DNA of 64,000 nt from Mesaphorura yosii (taxonomy: Eukaryota; Arthropoda; Collembola; Poduromorpha; Tullbergiidae). The DNA lies in the NCBI GenBank assembly GCA_009869945.1, contig WIXG01000001.1:744001-808000 (forward strand), given 5' to 3'. This document shows, piece by piece, positions 12,743-24,700 of the stretch. Under the pieces are notes generated by a model. That model made no database searches and was not told the origin of the DNA. It was given only the letters and a program-made list of their open reading frames with translations. A program made the position numbers and the translations under genes. The first letter of the stretch is position 1, and each line of letters begins with the position of its first letter.

Positions 12743-13587
12743 TTTTTGAGAATACTGTTATTTGCTTGCCGGTCTTGATTTGCAGAGATTTATCGGGAAC
12801 GCCGAGCTCGGAAGGTCTCAAAGTGTAGGTCCCTGAAAACCCGTAAAGATTAAGCTCTTTCAAGAACCTTTGATGACGGTAGTCGTATCAAACTGTCAAT
12901 TGTCAAACTGTTTATCACTTACCGTTAGCCTCCCAGCAGCCGTAACTCTCCAGTGGCTCCAAATAACTCAACAGTTGTTCACACGGACGAATCTTCAAGC
13001 ACTTTATCAGGTTGAAAATTTTATTAGATTAGATGATGCGTGCAAATAATCACAATTAACTAATTTTCCGGTGTAACTCCAATTTTTAACATATTCGTAA
13101 TGCACAACAAGGGAGGAATCATAAAGAGCTACGTCTCTGCAGGTAATCGATCCCAGAGCCGGACGCCAAAATTCTTTCCCCGTTCTGTTTGTACATACGT
13201 ACGCTTTTTCCTACAGAACACAGAAGTTGTCGCTGTTTCATGTTACCCCGTACAAAGATGGAGCTGGCCGTGAATGGATTGCCAGTTTTGACAGATTGAC
13301 TGCGTACTGGCGAACAAACAAAGAATCTTGCACCCATTCCAGACTCCATCCCGACTCCTTATTCCAAGTATGTAATTAATCATTTTGTACGTTTTTATTC
13401 CACCTTATAAAGCTAATATACGCTCATGCAATAGACATCAGTTTAAAATAGATTTGTCACACTCAAAGAATTACAGCTCAAAAATTTTGTTGGGTAGCAC
13501 GTCATGCAAATATTTGTCAGGATATTAGACTAGATGCTAGTGATGGAAGTTCTGCTGGCAGGTTTTTGGAGAGATTGGCCTTGGAAT
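12743..13587 (-). promoter_or_regulatory. SMARCC 5' leader/promoter region and transporter 3' flank
   Basis: Between the transporter stop (13588) and the SMARCC ATG (12742). A minus-strand AATAAA at 13399-13394 probably ends the transporter mRNA. A canonical minus-strand intron (donor G|GTAAGT at 12922, acceptor TTTTCAG| at 12833, 90 nt) shows that SMARCC has a spliced 5' leader. The leader exons carry a separate open frame that overlaps the SMARCC ATG (see findings). No other gene seen. Confidence 0.5.
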
Positions 13588-16345
13588 TTAATCAGCGCGG
13601 CGTGTATTGAAGATGCGCTCTGCCCAGCCCTCCATTTTTTCTAAAAGTTATAGGAATAAGTTTCGTCGGGTGGGCGCAGCACAATTTCGTGATTCAACTT
13701 ACTGTTGGCTCGCTCTTTGCACTCTTTGCTAGGAAGACTTGATGCGCGGCGACAGAAGAAGAAGTAGGCAATTACTCCAAAGAATACAACGAAAAGTGGT
13801 CCTACAGTTATTGATAACACGTGAGCTCATAACTTTAACCATCTGAACTGAGATTGTGCTTACCAGTGACCATCGGGATGTGAATGATGTAAATGTGCTT
13901 GTTGTTGAGATCGCCGAAGATCGTAATAATGGGAATCAAGAACAAGATACAAGAGATCACGATGAAGATGATGGGCATTCCAATCCAGAACTGCATTAAG
14001 AACAGAGCATTATATAAGTTAAGAGTGATGACAGAAGTTGAGCCCTTGAAACGAAACGAATGTACCTTAATCGGGCGCTCCAAGTCCGGTCGCTTGAATC
14101 TTAAATACACCATTCCAATAATAGCAATGCAGGTGAACGAAGTCTCGCAGTAGGCGGACATCAGAATCAGCAGCGTGAAATTTTGCATAATAATGAAGAG
14201 AATCGACATTACACCCTGCAAATTAGAATTTTTGAAGGCCCATCTTGGCAAGCATCCTGATTATAAAATTCAAAGAACGAGTGAAAGAACCTGGATTACT
14301 AAGGATGGGATTGGGGTTAATCGTGTTGGGTGGACTTGATTGAATACAGTTGGTGCATGATCAAAACGTGGTGCAACGAACAAAACACTGACAGCAAGAA
14401 AGTCAAAATTAAATTGCATGAGAATAAAAGCGGCGAAGAGAACAGACTTACCGTGCGGTGGCCATGATGTGCCCGACGAGCGCCCCAAACGCCGAAAATA
14501 TGACAACTGAAGGCGCTATCCAATAAATACCCTGCTTCCAGGAGTCTGGAAAAACTGCTGCTAATGCGTCCTATGAAAACATTCCAGTCAAATGCGGAAC
14601 TTCAGTGTAACCGCGTTCAAGGTGAAATTTGCTTACGCTCGCGATCACTTTTGTGCTTGTTAGCTTCGCATAGTCAAGAATTGCCAAATAACTCACATTC
14701 ATCAGGCAATATACGCCCGTAATAAACGGGAGAGCAATGCATATAGCAATAGGCAAATTTCTAGGAAAAAAAGTAAATAAAAGGAAGAAACTTTTAACGA
14801 ACAAGATCTGAAGTGAAAGGGTCAAAATATGTGAACCTATAGGGATCCTGCAGTTCTTCCGTAATGAAATTAAGGTAAGTCCATCCCAAGTACGAAAAGT
14901 AAACATCGTACACTCCAGCTCCAAAGTCGAAAATCATATGAAGAGCACCTTTCTCATCAGGAAATTCTTGTGCATCCTGCGCGGTTTCATTTAAGGTGGC
15001 GGTCATGTTCGTGGCGTTTGTTGCAGAGGCAGGGACAGGAGCATTAAGATACAACACTTCGACAAATGCACTTGCGGGGTCCAAAGGCGTTGCAAATCCT
15101 GAAAAACAGAGCAATTCGAAATAATCCCATACAAAACGTGTAGAATTTCAGCCAATTCAAATTCATGCGATGCCTACCACTGGATGCCATTGCATAAATG
15201 CCAGCAAATATAATCAAAGCACATGCGCTGAGTTTGGCAACTGTGAGAATATTTTGCAACTTCTCAGCAAATTTTGTTGTCAGACAATTTCCAATGGTCA
15301 CTCCAACTAAAAAGTTCAAATTTGCAACTTCAACATTAACCTGAGGATAATCTTCCACACTAGCCATGTACCCAGGAGTAAAATGTTCAAAGTTGTCAAA
15401 ATTGACAGGTATTTCGGCCCCTCCGTGTTGCCAATTCCTGTAGTATTATCTCTAGAAAAGGCGCCCATTTGGATATTAAGATAAAAGAAGAGCATGTTCA
15501 GGAAGTAGTTTGAGATGGTTTTGCACAGAATAGCGTTGACTGCTGGTCTTTAAATAAATACGAAATTACATTATTTTCTCCTCTTAAAACTTAACTCACA
15601 ACAAACGAATACCGAATTACATGAAAAGGAACGTAGAACACCATTGATACAGGAAAGCCGTGAAGTTTCCGAAGGCTTCATTAATGTATGCGTAGTCTCC
15701 ACCACTAACCGGAAGTGTCGTACCCAATTCCGCATAGCATAATGCTCCGACAGTTGAATGGACGCCCATGAAGAACCAAATAATCAAAGCCGCTCCTGGT
15801 CTCTTGGTATTACTGACAGCGTCTTGAGCATTGATGAAAATTCCTGGAAGAACGTACGCATTAAGAGAATTACTTCCAGGCGTAGCCTATTTCGTTTTAG
15901 TACCTGAGCCAATGACAACACAAACGATCACACATACGCAGCTAAACAAGCCATATCGTTTGTCCATGCGAAAAGTGCTTGCGGCAGAGTACTTGCTGTG
16001 GTTCTTGTTCCGTGCGTCTGCAAGTGACTGGAACTGACTCGAGGCTTCACCAGCATCATATTGAAAGTCTGCGTCAGTGATTGTATTTTCACACATCATC
16101 CGTTGAAGACCCTCGTCATCATCTTGTCCTATTCGGAAAATTCATCAATGGTTCAATTTTGGGAAGCATAATGCGGCATGAGGATGCTGATTTGATTTAC
16201 CTGGTACAAGAGTTGTCGGTGCGGAAGAATCTCCTCCAGGAGAAGTAACGACAGTGCTTCCTGGCGACGCCCCTCCGCTTGTCAGTTCTGTTCCGCCCGG
16301 GGAAGTTGGACCCGAGCTGTTTCGTTTCACATTTGGGTCTGTCAT
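13588..16345 (-). CDS. SLC7/LAT-type amino-acid transporter (APC superfamily), apparent 1-nt frame break
   Basis: Twelve exons: 16345-16201, 16128-15904, 15843-15621, 15547-15178, 15098-14837, 14760-14637, 14570-14452, 14387-14291, 14215-14066, 13990-13864, 13801-13703 and 13640-13588. Introns are 60-80 nt. A Ser/Gly/Pro-rich cytosolic N-terminus leads into about 12 membrane segments of LeuT-fold type. TM1 carries the family motif (VVIGSGIFINAQDAV). Further hallmarks are LGTTLPVSGGDYAYI, GWTYLNFITEELQDPYRNLP, FGALVGHIMATAR and RFKRPDLERPIKV. These fit heteromeric-type L or y+L transporters, which exchange neutral or cationic amino acids at the plasma membrane. The total is 1,994 nt, one short of whole codons: exon 4 changes frame near the GGGG run (plus-strand CCCC at 15418-15421). 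With that base restored in principle the length would be about 664 aa. Extracellular loops 3-4 and 5-6 are longer than usual. The exact substrate cannot be told. Confidence 0.9.
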
Positions 16346-17007
16346 AGTTCAAGTTGCCTCGAACTCGAGAATTGGGTCAAGTGAATGCCAAAGAATAATG
16401 ACACTTCCGATTTCAGTCTGGCACTCAACAAAATTGAAGGATACATTAAACAATGCCAAATGTCTACTCAGTTAATCTGGCTCTTTGACTGAATTCGGAA
16501 TTCAAAGTACGAACAGCCTTTCCTTCACAAGTTGAATCCGAACGCGATGCGTGGTCACAAACGAAATACGAAAGAACTTCATTTTGTTATGCAAAAGCAC
16601 GCCATTGATATATTGTCAAAACAACCTAGAAACTAATTCACTAAGCAGTAAGGACCATTTTTGAGGACCGCAGTACACCACCGACATAGTGCAGTGGTCA
16701 TTTCTAACGATTCTTCAGAGGAGTCAGAGTTTTAGAAGGAAAGGTGAGGGAAACCCGAAACACAGAAGAGGTCTATGTGCCGATTATGTTGAGTCATTAC
16801 CCAATCCTTGTTTGCAGGTGGCGATCTAAACGTGATATTCATACGAGGAACATTCTGGTCCCACATTCGGCAACTGCTCTTCCCAAAAAGAACTGTCAAA
16901 GTAAAGCTCCTTTAGTGATTGTCATTGCCATTGTATTGTACGCAGTCATTAAAGTTGTAGTATAGTTAAGTGCAGTATTAGAAAAGTAACTAAGCTACTC
17001 TGCCAAA
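16346..17007. promoter_or_regulatory. Divergent promoter region between the transporter and Boca
   Basis: 662 bp between divergent start codons. On the plus strand a possible leader intron (donor-like AAG|GTGAGG near 16743, acceptor TTTGCAG| near 16817) could belong to the boca 5' UTR. No coding sequence supported. Confidence 0.4.
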
Positions 17008-17842
17008 ATGCCAAACTCAAAGACAACTTTCTTGTTGTGTACTTTCGTGTTTCTGTATATCTCAGATTTTGTTAACGCAAAGAAAGCGGACCCCGATAAG
17101 AAGCCGGAATGGGCGAAAAAGGACATACTTGACTTCGACGAAGCTGATATGGAAAGACTCTACGATCAATGGGAGGTAAGGTCCATGCATAAATATTAAC
17201 ATGGGTGAGATGGTAAGATGAATGCGTACAATTCAATCCGCTCCTTGCCATTTTTTTTTCCAGGAGGATGACGAACCGTTACCACCGGATGAACTACCAG
17301 AACATTTAAGACCTCCACCAGCCGCGCCTGCATTTGATATGAATAAGGTACAGTTAAGTTATGGTTGGGTAAACGAACCAAGCTAACGTAATTATTTCCT
17401 AGATCGGTAAACTTTCACCGGACGAAATAATGAAATTAACGAAGAAAGGAAAAACGCTCATGATGTTCGTGAATTTGGATGGAAATCCCACGCGGGAAGA
17501 GTGTGATACTATGACTGGTCTATGGCAAACTTCCCTAAGAAATAATCACATTCAAGCTGAAAGGTATCAAATTGTTATTGCAGAGCTGGCTTTAGTTCCA
17601 CAATAAAATAAACCTTATGCGATTCTCGATTCTTTCTTAGGTATGTGATAGACGACGCCAGAGCCATATTTCTGTTTCAAGATGGTGCACAGGCCTGGGA
17701 CGCCAAAGACTTCCTTGTCAATCAGGAGGGCGTAAAAGATGTAACACTGGAAGGTCAATCGCATCCAGGAAAATACGGCAAAGCAAAAGACACCGACAAA
17801 TCGTCCAAAAAAGACAAGTCTGGATCAAAAGAAGAACTGTGA
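17008..17842 (+). CDS. boca: Boca / MESD, ER chaperone for LDL-receptor-family proteins
   Basis: Exons 17008-17175, 17264-17347, 17403-17563 and 17641-17842 (615 nt) encode 204 aa. A signal peptide (MPNSKTTFLLCTFVFLYISD...) is followed by a charged helix (KKDILDFDEADMERLYDQWE) and the PEHLRPP segment. The conserved MESD core follows: KLSPDEIMKLTKKGKTLMMF, then a Trp/Gln strip (ETGLWQ-like, here TGLWQTS), then RAIFLFQDG, DAKDFLVNQEGVKDVTLEGQ and HPGKYG. A Lys/Ser-rich tail ends in KEEL, a KDEL-type ER retention signal (REDL in vertebrates). In the family this protein helps beta-propeller/EGF modules of LRP receptors fold in the ER and so supports Wnt co-receptor and yolk-receptor trafficking. 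It is convergent with the MZT1-like gene; their stop codons are 131 bp apart. Poly(A) signal AATAAA at 17937-17942. Confidence 0.96.
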
Positions 17843-17878
17843 CCTCCCATCTACGCTAATTAGGAAACATGGTTAAAG

Positions 17879-17942
17879 TTTATTTTTCAAATACAAAATA
17901 TGAGAGACACATTCAGACAAGAGTTGTGAATGGAGTAATAAA
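17879..17942. terminator. Crossed poly(A) signals of boca and the MZT1-like gene
   Basis: The minus-strand AATAAA (plus-strand TTTATT at 17879-17884) lies upstream of the plus-strand AATAAA at 17937-17942. Each transcript must therefore pass the other's cleavage region, giving overlapping 3' UTRs of very roughly 100 nt. Confidence 0.6.
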
Positions 17943-17973
17943 TGAATTCAAGAAATTTTGTGCGTTAGTTTGA

Positions 17974-18520
17974 TTATTTTCTACTTCCATTCGTGCTGAA
18001 GTTCTTAGCATTAGCGTATATTGTGGTGATAGAACTTTGCTGCTTGCTCTGATCTGGAGTCGCCGCTGCACGTGCCCTCCATTTCTTAATCAGCTCAGCT
18101 AGACGAACCGGATCTGCTCCCTCTTCAACTAATTTAATACAATGCCCAAGAGCTTCACCTCGTAGCCCACAGTTCAAGATTTCTGACATTTCACACAAAA
18201 TCCGGAAAGTTTCCTTCGGTTCTTCGTACGACTGCGACTGCCGGTTATTATTCAATGAATGCTCAGAACGATCATCACTGGCACTGGCTCCGACCGAAAT
18301 GTACTTCCTAGGATTTTCCATGGACCTCAAGCTCTGACCAACACTGAGATTAACCTTAAATCAATCAAAACAGTAGTTTAATTAAGGATTTATTTTCTTA
18401 CTTGAGAATTCAGCAATCATTATCAACGAAGTTCAAACTCACCGCTGGGCTTACAATGGAAATCGCCTTCTGCGCGGCTCCCGAATCTCTTCGAGTCGGT
18501 GTCGATGTCGTTGTTGTACC
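17974..18520 (-). CDS. MZT1: MOZART1-like mitotic-spindle organising protein with extensions (5' end unresolved)
   Basis: Two minus-strand exons are supported: 18520-18443 (26 codons) and 18354-17974, joined in phase 0 by an 88-nt intron (GCG|GTGAGT). The core (KETFRILCEMSEILNCGL ... HCIKLVEEGADPVRLAELIK) aligns along its length with human MZT1 (ETMDVLLEISRILNTGL...), the small subunit that binds GCP N-termini in the gamma-tubulin ring complex. Human MZT1 is about 82 aa. Here the core has a basic/Ser-Thr-rich N-terminal part (TTTTSTPTRRDSG, SIVSPAVNLSVGQ) and about 35 extra C-terminal residues ending NGSRK. The exon at 18520 has an acceptor (TTTTTAAG|) and no ATG, so the true start is upstream and was not found. 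A shorter product from the ATG at 18321 (MENPRKY) is possible. Minus-strand poly(A) signal at 17884-17879. Confidence 0.8.
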
Positions 18521-18756
18521 CTTAAAAAGGTAGAACGATAAGTTGATTCAGGTGACCATTGATTATTTGCCTGACGTTTGTTTGTGACAATTTTGTGAAT
18601 GAAGTTCGTTCAATTGACAAAATGAGCCTCAACTTTCATCCCACTCCCACCAAAAGATTCAAGAAAAACCCCAGCGCTGTTTTAAAAAGGCAATAGATGG
18701 TGAAATATACGGTTAAACATTGAAAGTTGTCGGGTAGCCCATAGTTTGAGAATTGA

Positions 18757-18786
18757 GATGGACTGTGATGGACTGTGATGGACTGT
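18757..18786. repeat. Three perfect tandem copies of a decamer
   Basis: GATGGACTGT is repeated three times without mismatch, just upstream of the MZT1-like gene. No function is apparent. Confidence 0.85.
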
Positions 18787-21700
18787 TGGCAGTTAAAATT
18801 TTTGCTTCAGCATAATTAATGCCCTGGCTAGTCCGGAGTCCAATCCAGCTGGGCAGGCTAAGAAATGCGAAGCGAGACCCTATACGCGTGCCTCAAGCCA
18901 ATCGTCCAGCACCTGACTCCATGCGAAATGTGATTTTTTGTGAACTGAAAATTATTGCTTGTCAACTTCAATTTTGCATCGCATTACAAGAAATTAACAA
19001 AGACTACGACATTTAATTAAGTATTCTATAAAACATAAAACATTTCTACAATGAAACTGGTTGATAAATGACAAAGACAAAACGCGTAACAATTCATTTG
19101 CTGTTAAAATATGCTAAACAGCCACACACGCGTGCCTGGTCCTGAGCAAGTTAAATGTGTGGTCACTGGTCACGCTTTTTCTGCCATCTCAAATCTGAGA
19201 ACACGCAAAGACAATAAAGACAAGTGAACGCGTGCCCGAAATGTACATCTTGCAATTTTGGCAAGGTTCCATTTCATGTTTGTGTTCACAATGATGTCTA
19301 TGCCTCACATTTGGAACTGACCAGGTCTTCGCCGTCAGTCTTTGTCGATCTCATATAATGTAAATTAGTCCCGTCGTCTTTCATAATTTTCCATAATTCT
19401 GCCAACTGCCAACAAAACACACTGACAAATGAGTCTTCGAAATAAATATAAGCAATTAGCGTTTTGCAAAAAAGAGTTCCTTCTTTAATCATTTTGGGTT
19501 GAACTACAAGCAAATATTCCGTGCACGGGTAAGACAAAGAGAATGCAAAAAATTGGGTGTTTTTGTCATGCTGATGCTGTGGCTTTAGGTCGTGGCAGCT
19601 CACCGTAGGTTCTTTGTTAAGTTACGACTTGAGGGTACGTGGGTGCCTGAACGTATATTAAATCGGTGTTGACAGCGCAATTAGAAATCGCCATCAATTA
19701 TCCAGCCCACGGGTCTAACTTTGGAGAGGACACAAGCAAAACTCATTCACTTTAAGAAACACTAATTGTGTTTGTCCAAGTTCTGGAACGTCGTTGGTCT
19801 TGACGTATATGTGCTGTTTAGAGAATATGAATGAAAGACTTGAATTGATTCGTACAATAAGTGCAATTTCCTCTGATGATTTAATCTCACTCACAAAAAC
19901 GATAATCGGTTACCCGCAATAAAATGAGCCATCTCGTACGCACCAATGAACGAGGCGTGAATCAAGTTGATTTGGATGGTGGATGATATCAACTTTATTA
20001 TCAAAACACGTCCATTAATCATAATAATTCACAACTTACAAGATTCAAGACCCGGGATCTTGTTTACGATAATGCTCTTGTGTATCATTGCACGCTCTCA
20101 CTGTTTTATGAATATTATGTCATTCTGCCACCTGTGTACAAGAAAGTACTCAATTCCCTCCTGATGTTATACTTCGTAGCATCGTAGTTCACAATAAAAC
20201 ACTGACGACATGCTTCAATAAAATTTTATGATACCTGTCGTAAAGATTATGCATCGTCTTCATACACTCGTTTTACTTCCATACATTTATTCGCCAATTT
20301 CGCTCATCTGCAAACAAGAAACGACCACAAAGTGCGAATTGAGCCTTTGACACAGCGCACGACTCATGGCTCAACCAGTTTTGAGTTGAATGAATGAAAG
20401 TTTAGGTCATCACTGACCGTGCGAAATATGGCACTTGCTGTGCTCACTGCTCAATTTTATTTCTAGTTTGCTATTTGTCATTTTTATTGGACAACACTGC
20501 GTGGTTTGTTAAATTGGTCATGGCGTTGAGGCAAGTCTCTTGGGCTTGTATAATTTAGAGATGTGTTGAGACCATGCACAATAAAAATGGGCATCTGTTA
20601 TTCAAATTCATTCAGCAGAGATTTCAGAACGTGCATGAATTATGGACATTTTCTGCACCAATGGCAAGTTTTTTCCTTTCAAACAGTGTGCTATCTTGTC
20701 TCTCCGCAGAATTGCAGATATCATTGCACAGGTTAATCATATGCGACCGCCAATTGTAAGCTTGTAAGCAAGATCATAACATTAATGCGGGCTCGGAGCT
20801 TGAAGATGAGTATCAGGTTTTTGCTAGTTTTCTTGAACACCTGCAAAAAAGTCTCAAACATTTTTTATGAGTCTTGTCTTTGTCTCGGAGTTTATCACCA
20901 ATTCAAATTCAGTGTTCAGCCAGATTTTTTATTCTTCCAAAGACATAAAACTGAAAACGAATATTTAAAGTATTTTTCGTTTGCGCAGCACTGAGCTTTA
21001 GTGACCACACAGATAGTCACAATTTTTTGCAACTTTTGCAAACGTTTGTGCAGATTCTGTACAGAGTGCAGGCAATTATTGTGACAGGATAATTGATGTC
21101 AAAATGATACTTAACCGACAGACAATAACGATACACAATCGGAGCTTGCTTTCGCTTTCGTTCTTGCTGGCAGTCTGATGTGGAGTAAAGCTCAGCTACA
21201 ATTTATCAAGATAGAGAAACAAGAAATTCAGCTTTTGGGAAGAAAACTGAGAGATGTGACCAGACTGATAAAATCAGTGCTGCAAATTCTAATTCCCCCA
21301 GACAGCTTTTGATTGGTCATGTCGGAAATAATAAGATTACATACTCGAACATTTGTTCGGCGAATGCGGCTGAGTTTGGAATGTGACTTAACCTTCAATT
21401 CTGCAAGAGGTTAAGGACAGAGTCGCCGTCGTCAAGCAGTCTGGTCTGAGCTTTGGTAATTTTCCGTGACATGGCCCGATGGCTGTTTAATAGTCCCAGT
21501 TTACAAAATCCTCAATGGTTAAGTTTGGTTTTGAAACTGGCAGCAGGCCAGGCATGATGCAAAGTGCCAACAGTAAATTGTCACAAGTCGCAATGAATTA
21601 ATTACAAGCACAAGAACAGGTATGATGATGATGTCCGATGTCTCACGCACAAGACACATGTATAATTTGCTCAATTACCGTGTAAATTTAGAGACGGGTT

Positions 21701-24700
21701 ACATCATTCCCTGGCGAAATTTGAACACAATGCCTGCCATTCCGAATAATTTTCAATTTTACATGGTGCAAAAGATTTATTGAGGCAAAAACTGGTTTTA
21801 GCTTTCGAGCCTCCAACGAATCGGACTTGATGACCCGCCACATGAAATTTACCTTGACCTTCGTGATGAACAGATTCTCACACTATTCAATTAGCCGTTG
21901 CAATTTAATTTCCGTCGTTGACATTTTCGTCTGTACTGCTAGTCGAGGTGCCGTGATCATAGAATGAGCAGATACTGCCCTGAATGGGTTGCATTCGAAA
22001 TTGCATGTGCTGAACTTATGAAGATTGCTAAAAATTATGCAAAGAGAGACAGAGGACAAGTTTTATTAATGAAGTTAATTGCGAAAATAAAATACTTGTT
22101 TCAGAAAGTGATAAAAACCATTCGTTTCACTTGGTCTCAGAGAAAAGGAATAAAAATGTCCAATTTCGTGTAAAATATTGTCTTGCCCTACACCGACCAA
22201 CCAAACGACAAAGGACAGACAACTGGAACTTGCGTGCGTGTATTGTATGTATGGATAGGCTGATCCATGCTGTTGCCAACTGGGACAGCGATGTATGTGA
22301 GACTCGACTCGGACATAAATCTACCATTTTGTCGTTTTGTCTTTGTCCGAGATTGAACGCGCAATGAGGAACGTGCAACCTGCCATGTAGAGCCTTTTGT
22401 CCGAGCATGGTAATAAGACTAATGGGGGCGAAAGACCATAATTGTCATGCACGCAAGACATTAGTCACAAGATCATCGAATGCCTGTCGCGCAAGTATTT
22501 TGTGTCAATTAAATACTAGCCCTTTAAACCCGTAAATTCTGACTTTTCACGTGGACAAAGAGTGCAATCTGAAAATTCATCAAATGCAGGTGCATTCTCG
22601 TGCCAAAGTCTGACCATGTTTTACAAATGTGATTTGCTAATTAAAACCGTTGCTGCTTGATCGCAAATCAACGCACCAAGATTTATGAATACTAAAACCG
22701 AAAACTCGAACCATAAACGCGAACTTGAACTGACCTTTAGAACGGACCGAAGCTGAATGCTTCAAGGCGACCAATTGTCTGTCGATTCTGATACGCTAAT
22801 CGCTGTTTTTATTTTTCGCGAAATCTATACCGATTGCGTCGCGTGATCAGTGACAAAGGCAGCACCCAATCACCCAATGCTCAGCCGAACCATTAAAAAT
22901 TGCTAGTTTTTATGCCCATTTTACGGACGACTTTTCTAGTTTGCGTAAAACTGGTTGAAATGAACATCATTTCAAAGTTCTTGAACTGAACTTGACCTTT
23001 TGCGATCACGTAGACTTCGCTTTTTGAGCATTCGTCTGCATTGCAGGTGAAGGAGTACACGTATAACTTGTGATAAAATGATGAGAGCTGTCTGGACTGT
23101 CACTCTGCCACTTAATTGTCCAATTTATGCAAGCTCTTTTGAAGATCTACAATCTGAGAGATAATCTGTGCTTTGACCTTCAATGGCAGTCTGGTCGGGA
23201 AATTGTCTCAAAATTAAATTCACTGCTGATTCAGAGCCAACTTCCACGCCTGGAAGCAATCCTCAAAATTTGACATCTTTCATATGCTTCAAGTCTATGC
23301 TGTATCGATCACGTCCTCTTCATTGTTTTGTGCGCATGCAAGCCGGGCTATAAAACTTGAGGATAAAAATAACAAGACATATGAGTAAACAAAAGATGCA
23401 TCAATAAGTGTTAATGAGGGATGACGCATTATTGGCTTCTCGAAACTAAATTAACATCAATATTTCGCTCGCTACGCTCCTGCAATTGACTTGCTGAGTT
23501 GTTTTGTATCGCTTCCAAGTTTAAAGACGAAGACCGTATTCTAATGTCTGGCCCAATCAAGTCAACATTTAGCAGCCAAAAAACCTGCATTAGCTTGTGA
23601 CATTTCGGCCCTTCTATTTACAGAGGAATAGCCTGGCGTGGCGACGCAGACGTCAATGCACACATGAAAGATAAATAACCTAATTAATGCTTAATCCCTC
23701 GTCGCAATTCTAGTTCGTCATTTGCTTCTCTTGGACTTTGCAAACCCAGCCATTTTAAAGTTGATATGGCTAAGACACATGCCATAAATTCTAGTCGAGT
23801 TTACGCAAGCTTACGCCGTGCAACCGTAACTGTCAATTTTTTGCGAAGCTAAACTCGGGGCAGAAGATTAAGAAGGTGTCAATGTCAGGTAGTACTTTTT
23901 TGACGTCACGCTAATGCGAGTCCATTCAAGCGAATTGTAGCAATACGACGTCACATTACCATATGAAGGCATTATTTAAGCCAAGCTGTAGTTTAACCGC
24001 AATAAGCCGAATGCAACCTCTTTGTATGATTAATTAAGTAGTTCGATTCGACGCACTCGTGGACGATCCCAATGAATGAACATGACTCACAATTATCATG
24101 GCGCGTGTCGAATTTATGACGGAAGAGGTTCAGGTCAACTGTAAATAAAATCATGCTTCACGACTTTGTTGTGACAAGCCGACTAACAGTGAATTCTTCG
24201 CCAATTTTGAGGATTAGTCCGAAAGTTCGCAACAATTACGCTGCTTTTTCATACAATACGAAAGGAAGCGCGCTTGGAATTCTGAATCCAGCTTTTAATC
24301 TACGTCAGTCATGTAGCAATTGACGCGCAGCTCGGTGTGACGCTGACGTATGATCTACAAATATCCACACTATTACGCAGCAACAATAGAACGAAATGGT
24401 AGCGACTTTTACCATAGAACAAGCCAATTCGAGGTTAAGGAAGTGGGTTTAAAACCATGCGTAAGTGACAAGCCAAATCTGCACAACGACCTGCCAAGCT
24501 GATTAACGTCATTTACTAAATTGCTGTGTCGCGTCGTTGTCCTCACCGGTACGAGTCGGTGTAATCTTAATCCGCTTTCAAAACAATATTTTAGTAGTGA
24601 AACGTCGTTTCTTTTTCATGTTAACGTGTAACCTGCTAATACTAACTGCCTGCCAACTCATTCATTATCACATACCGTTTGCAAATTCCTACTAACAGCC

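Noticed and set aside
13119-13349. 76-codon minus-strand frame between the transporter and SMARCC
   Set aside because: No recognisable motif. It may lie in the SMARCC promoter or leader; there is no evidence that it is translated.
15438-15526. 89-nt GT-AG intron in transporter exon 4 to explain the frame change
   Set aside because: It would restore frame but removes the second half of TM3, which aligns well with SLC7 family members; kept only as an alternative.
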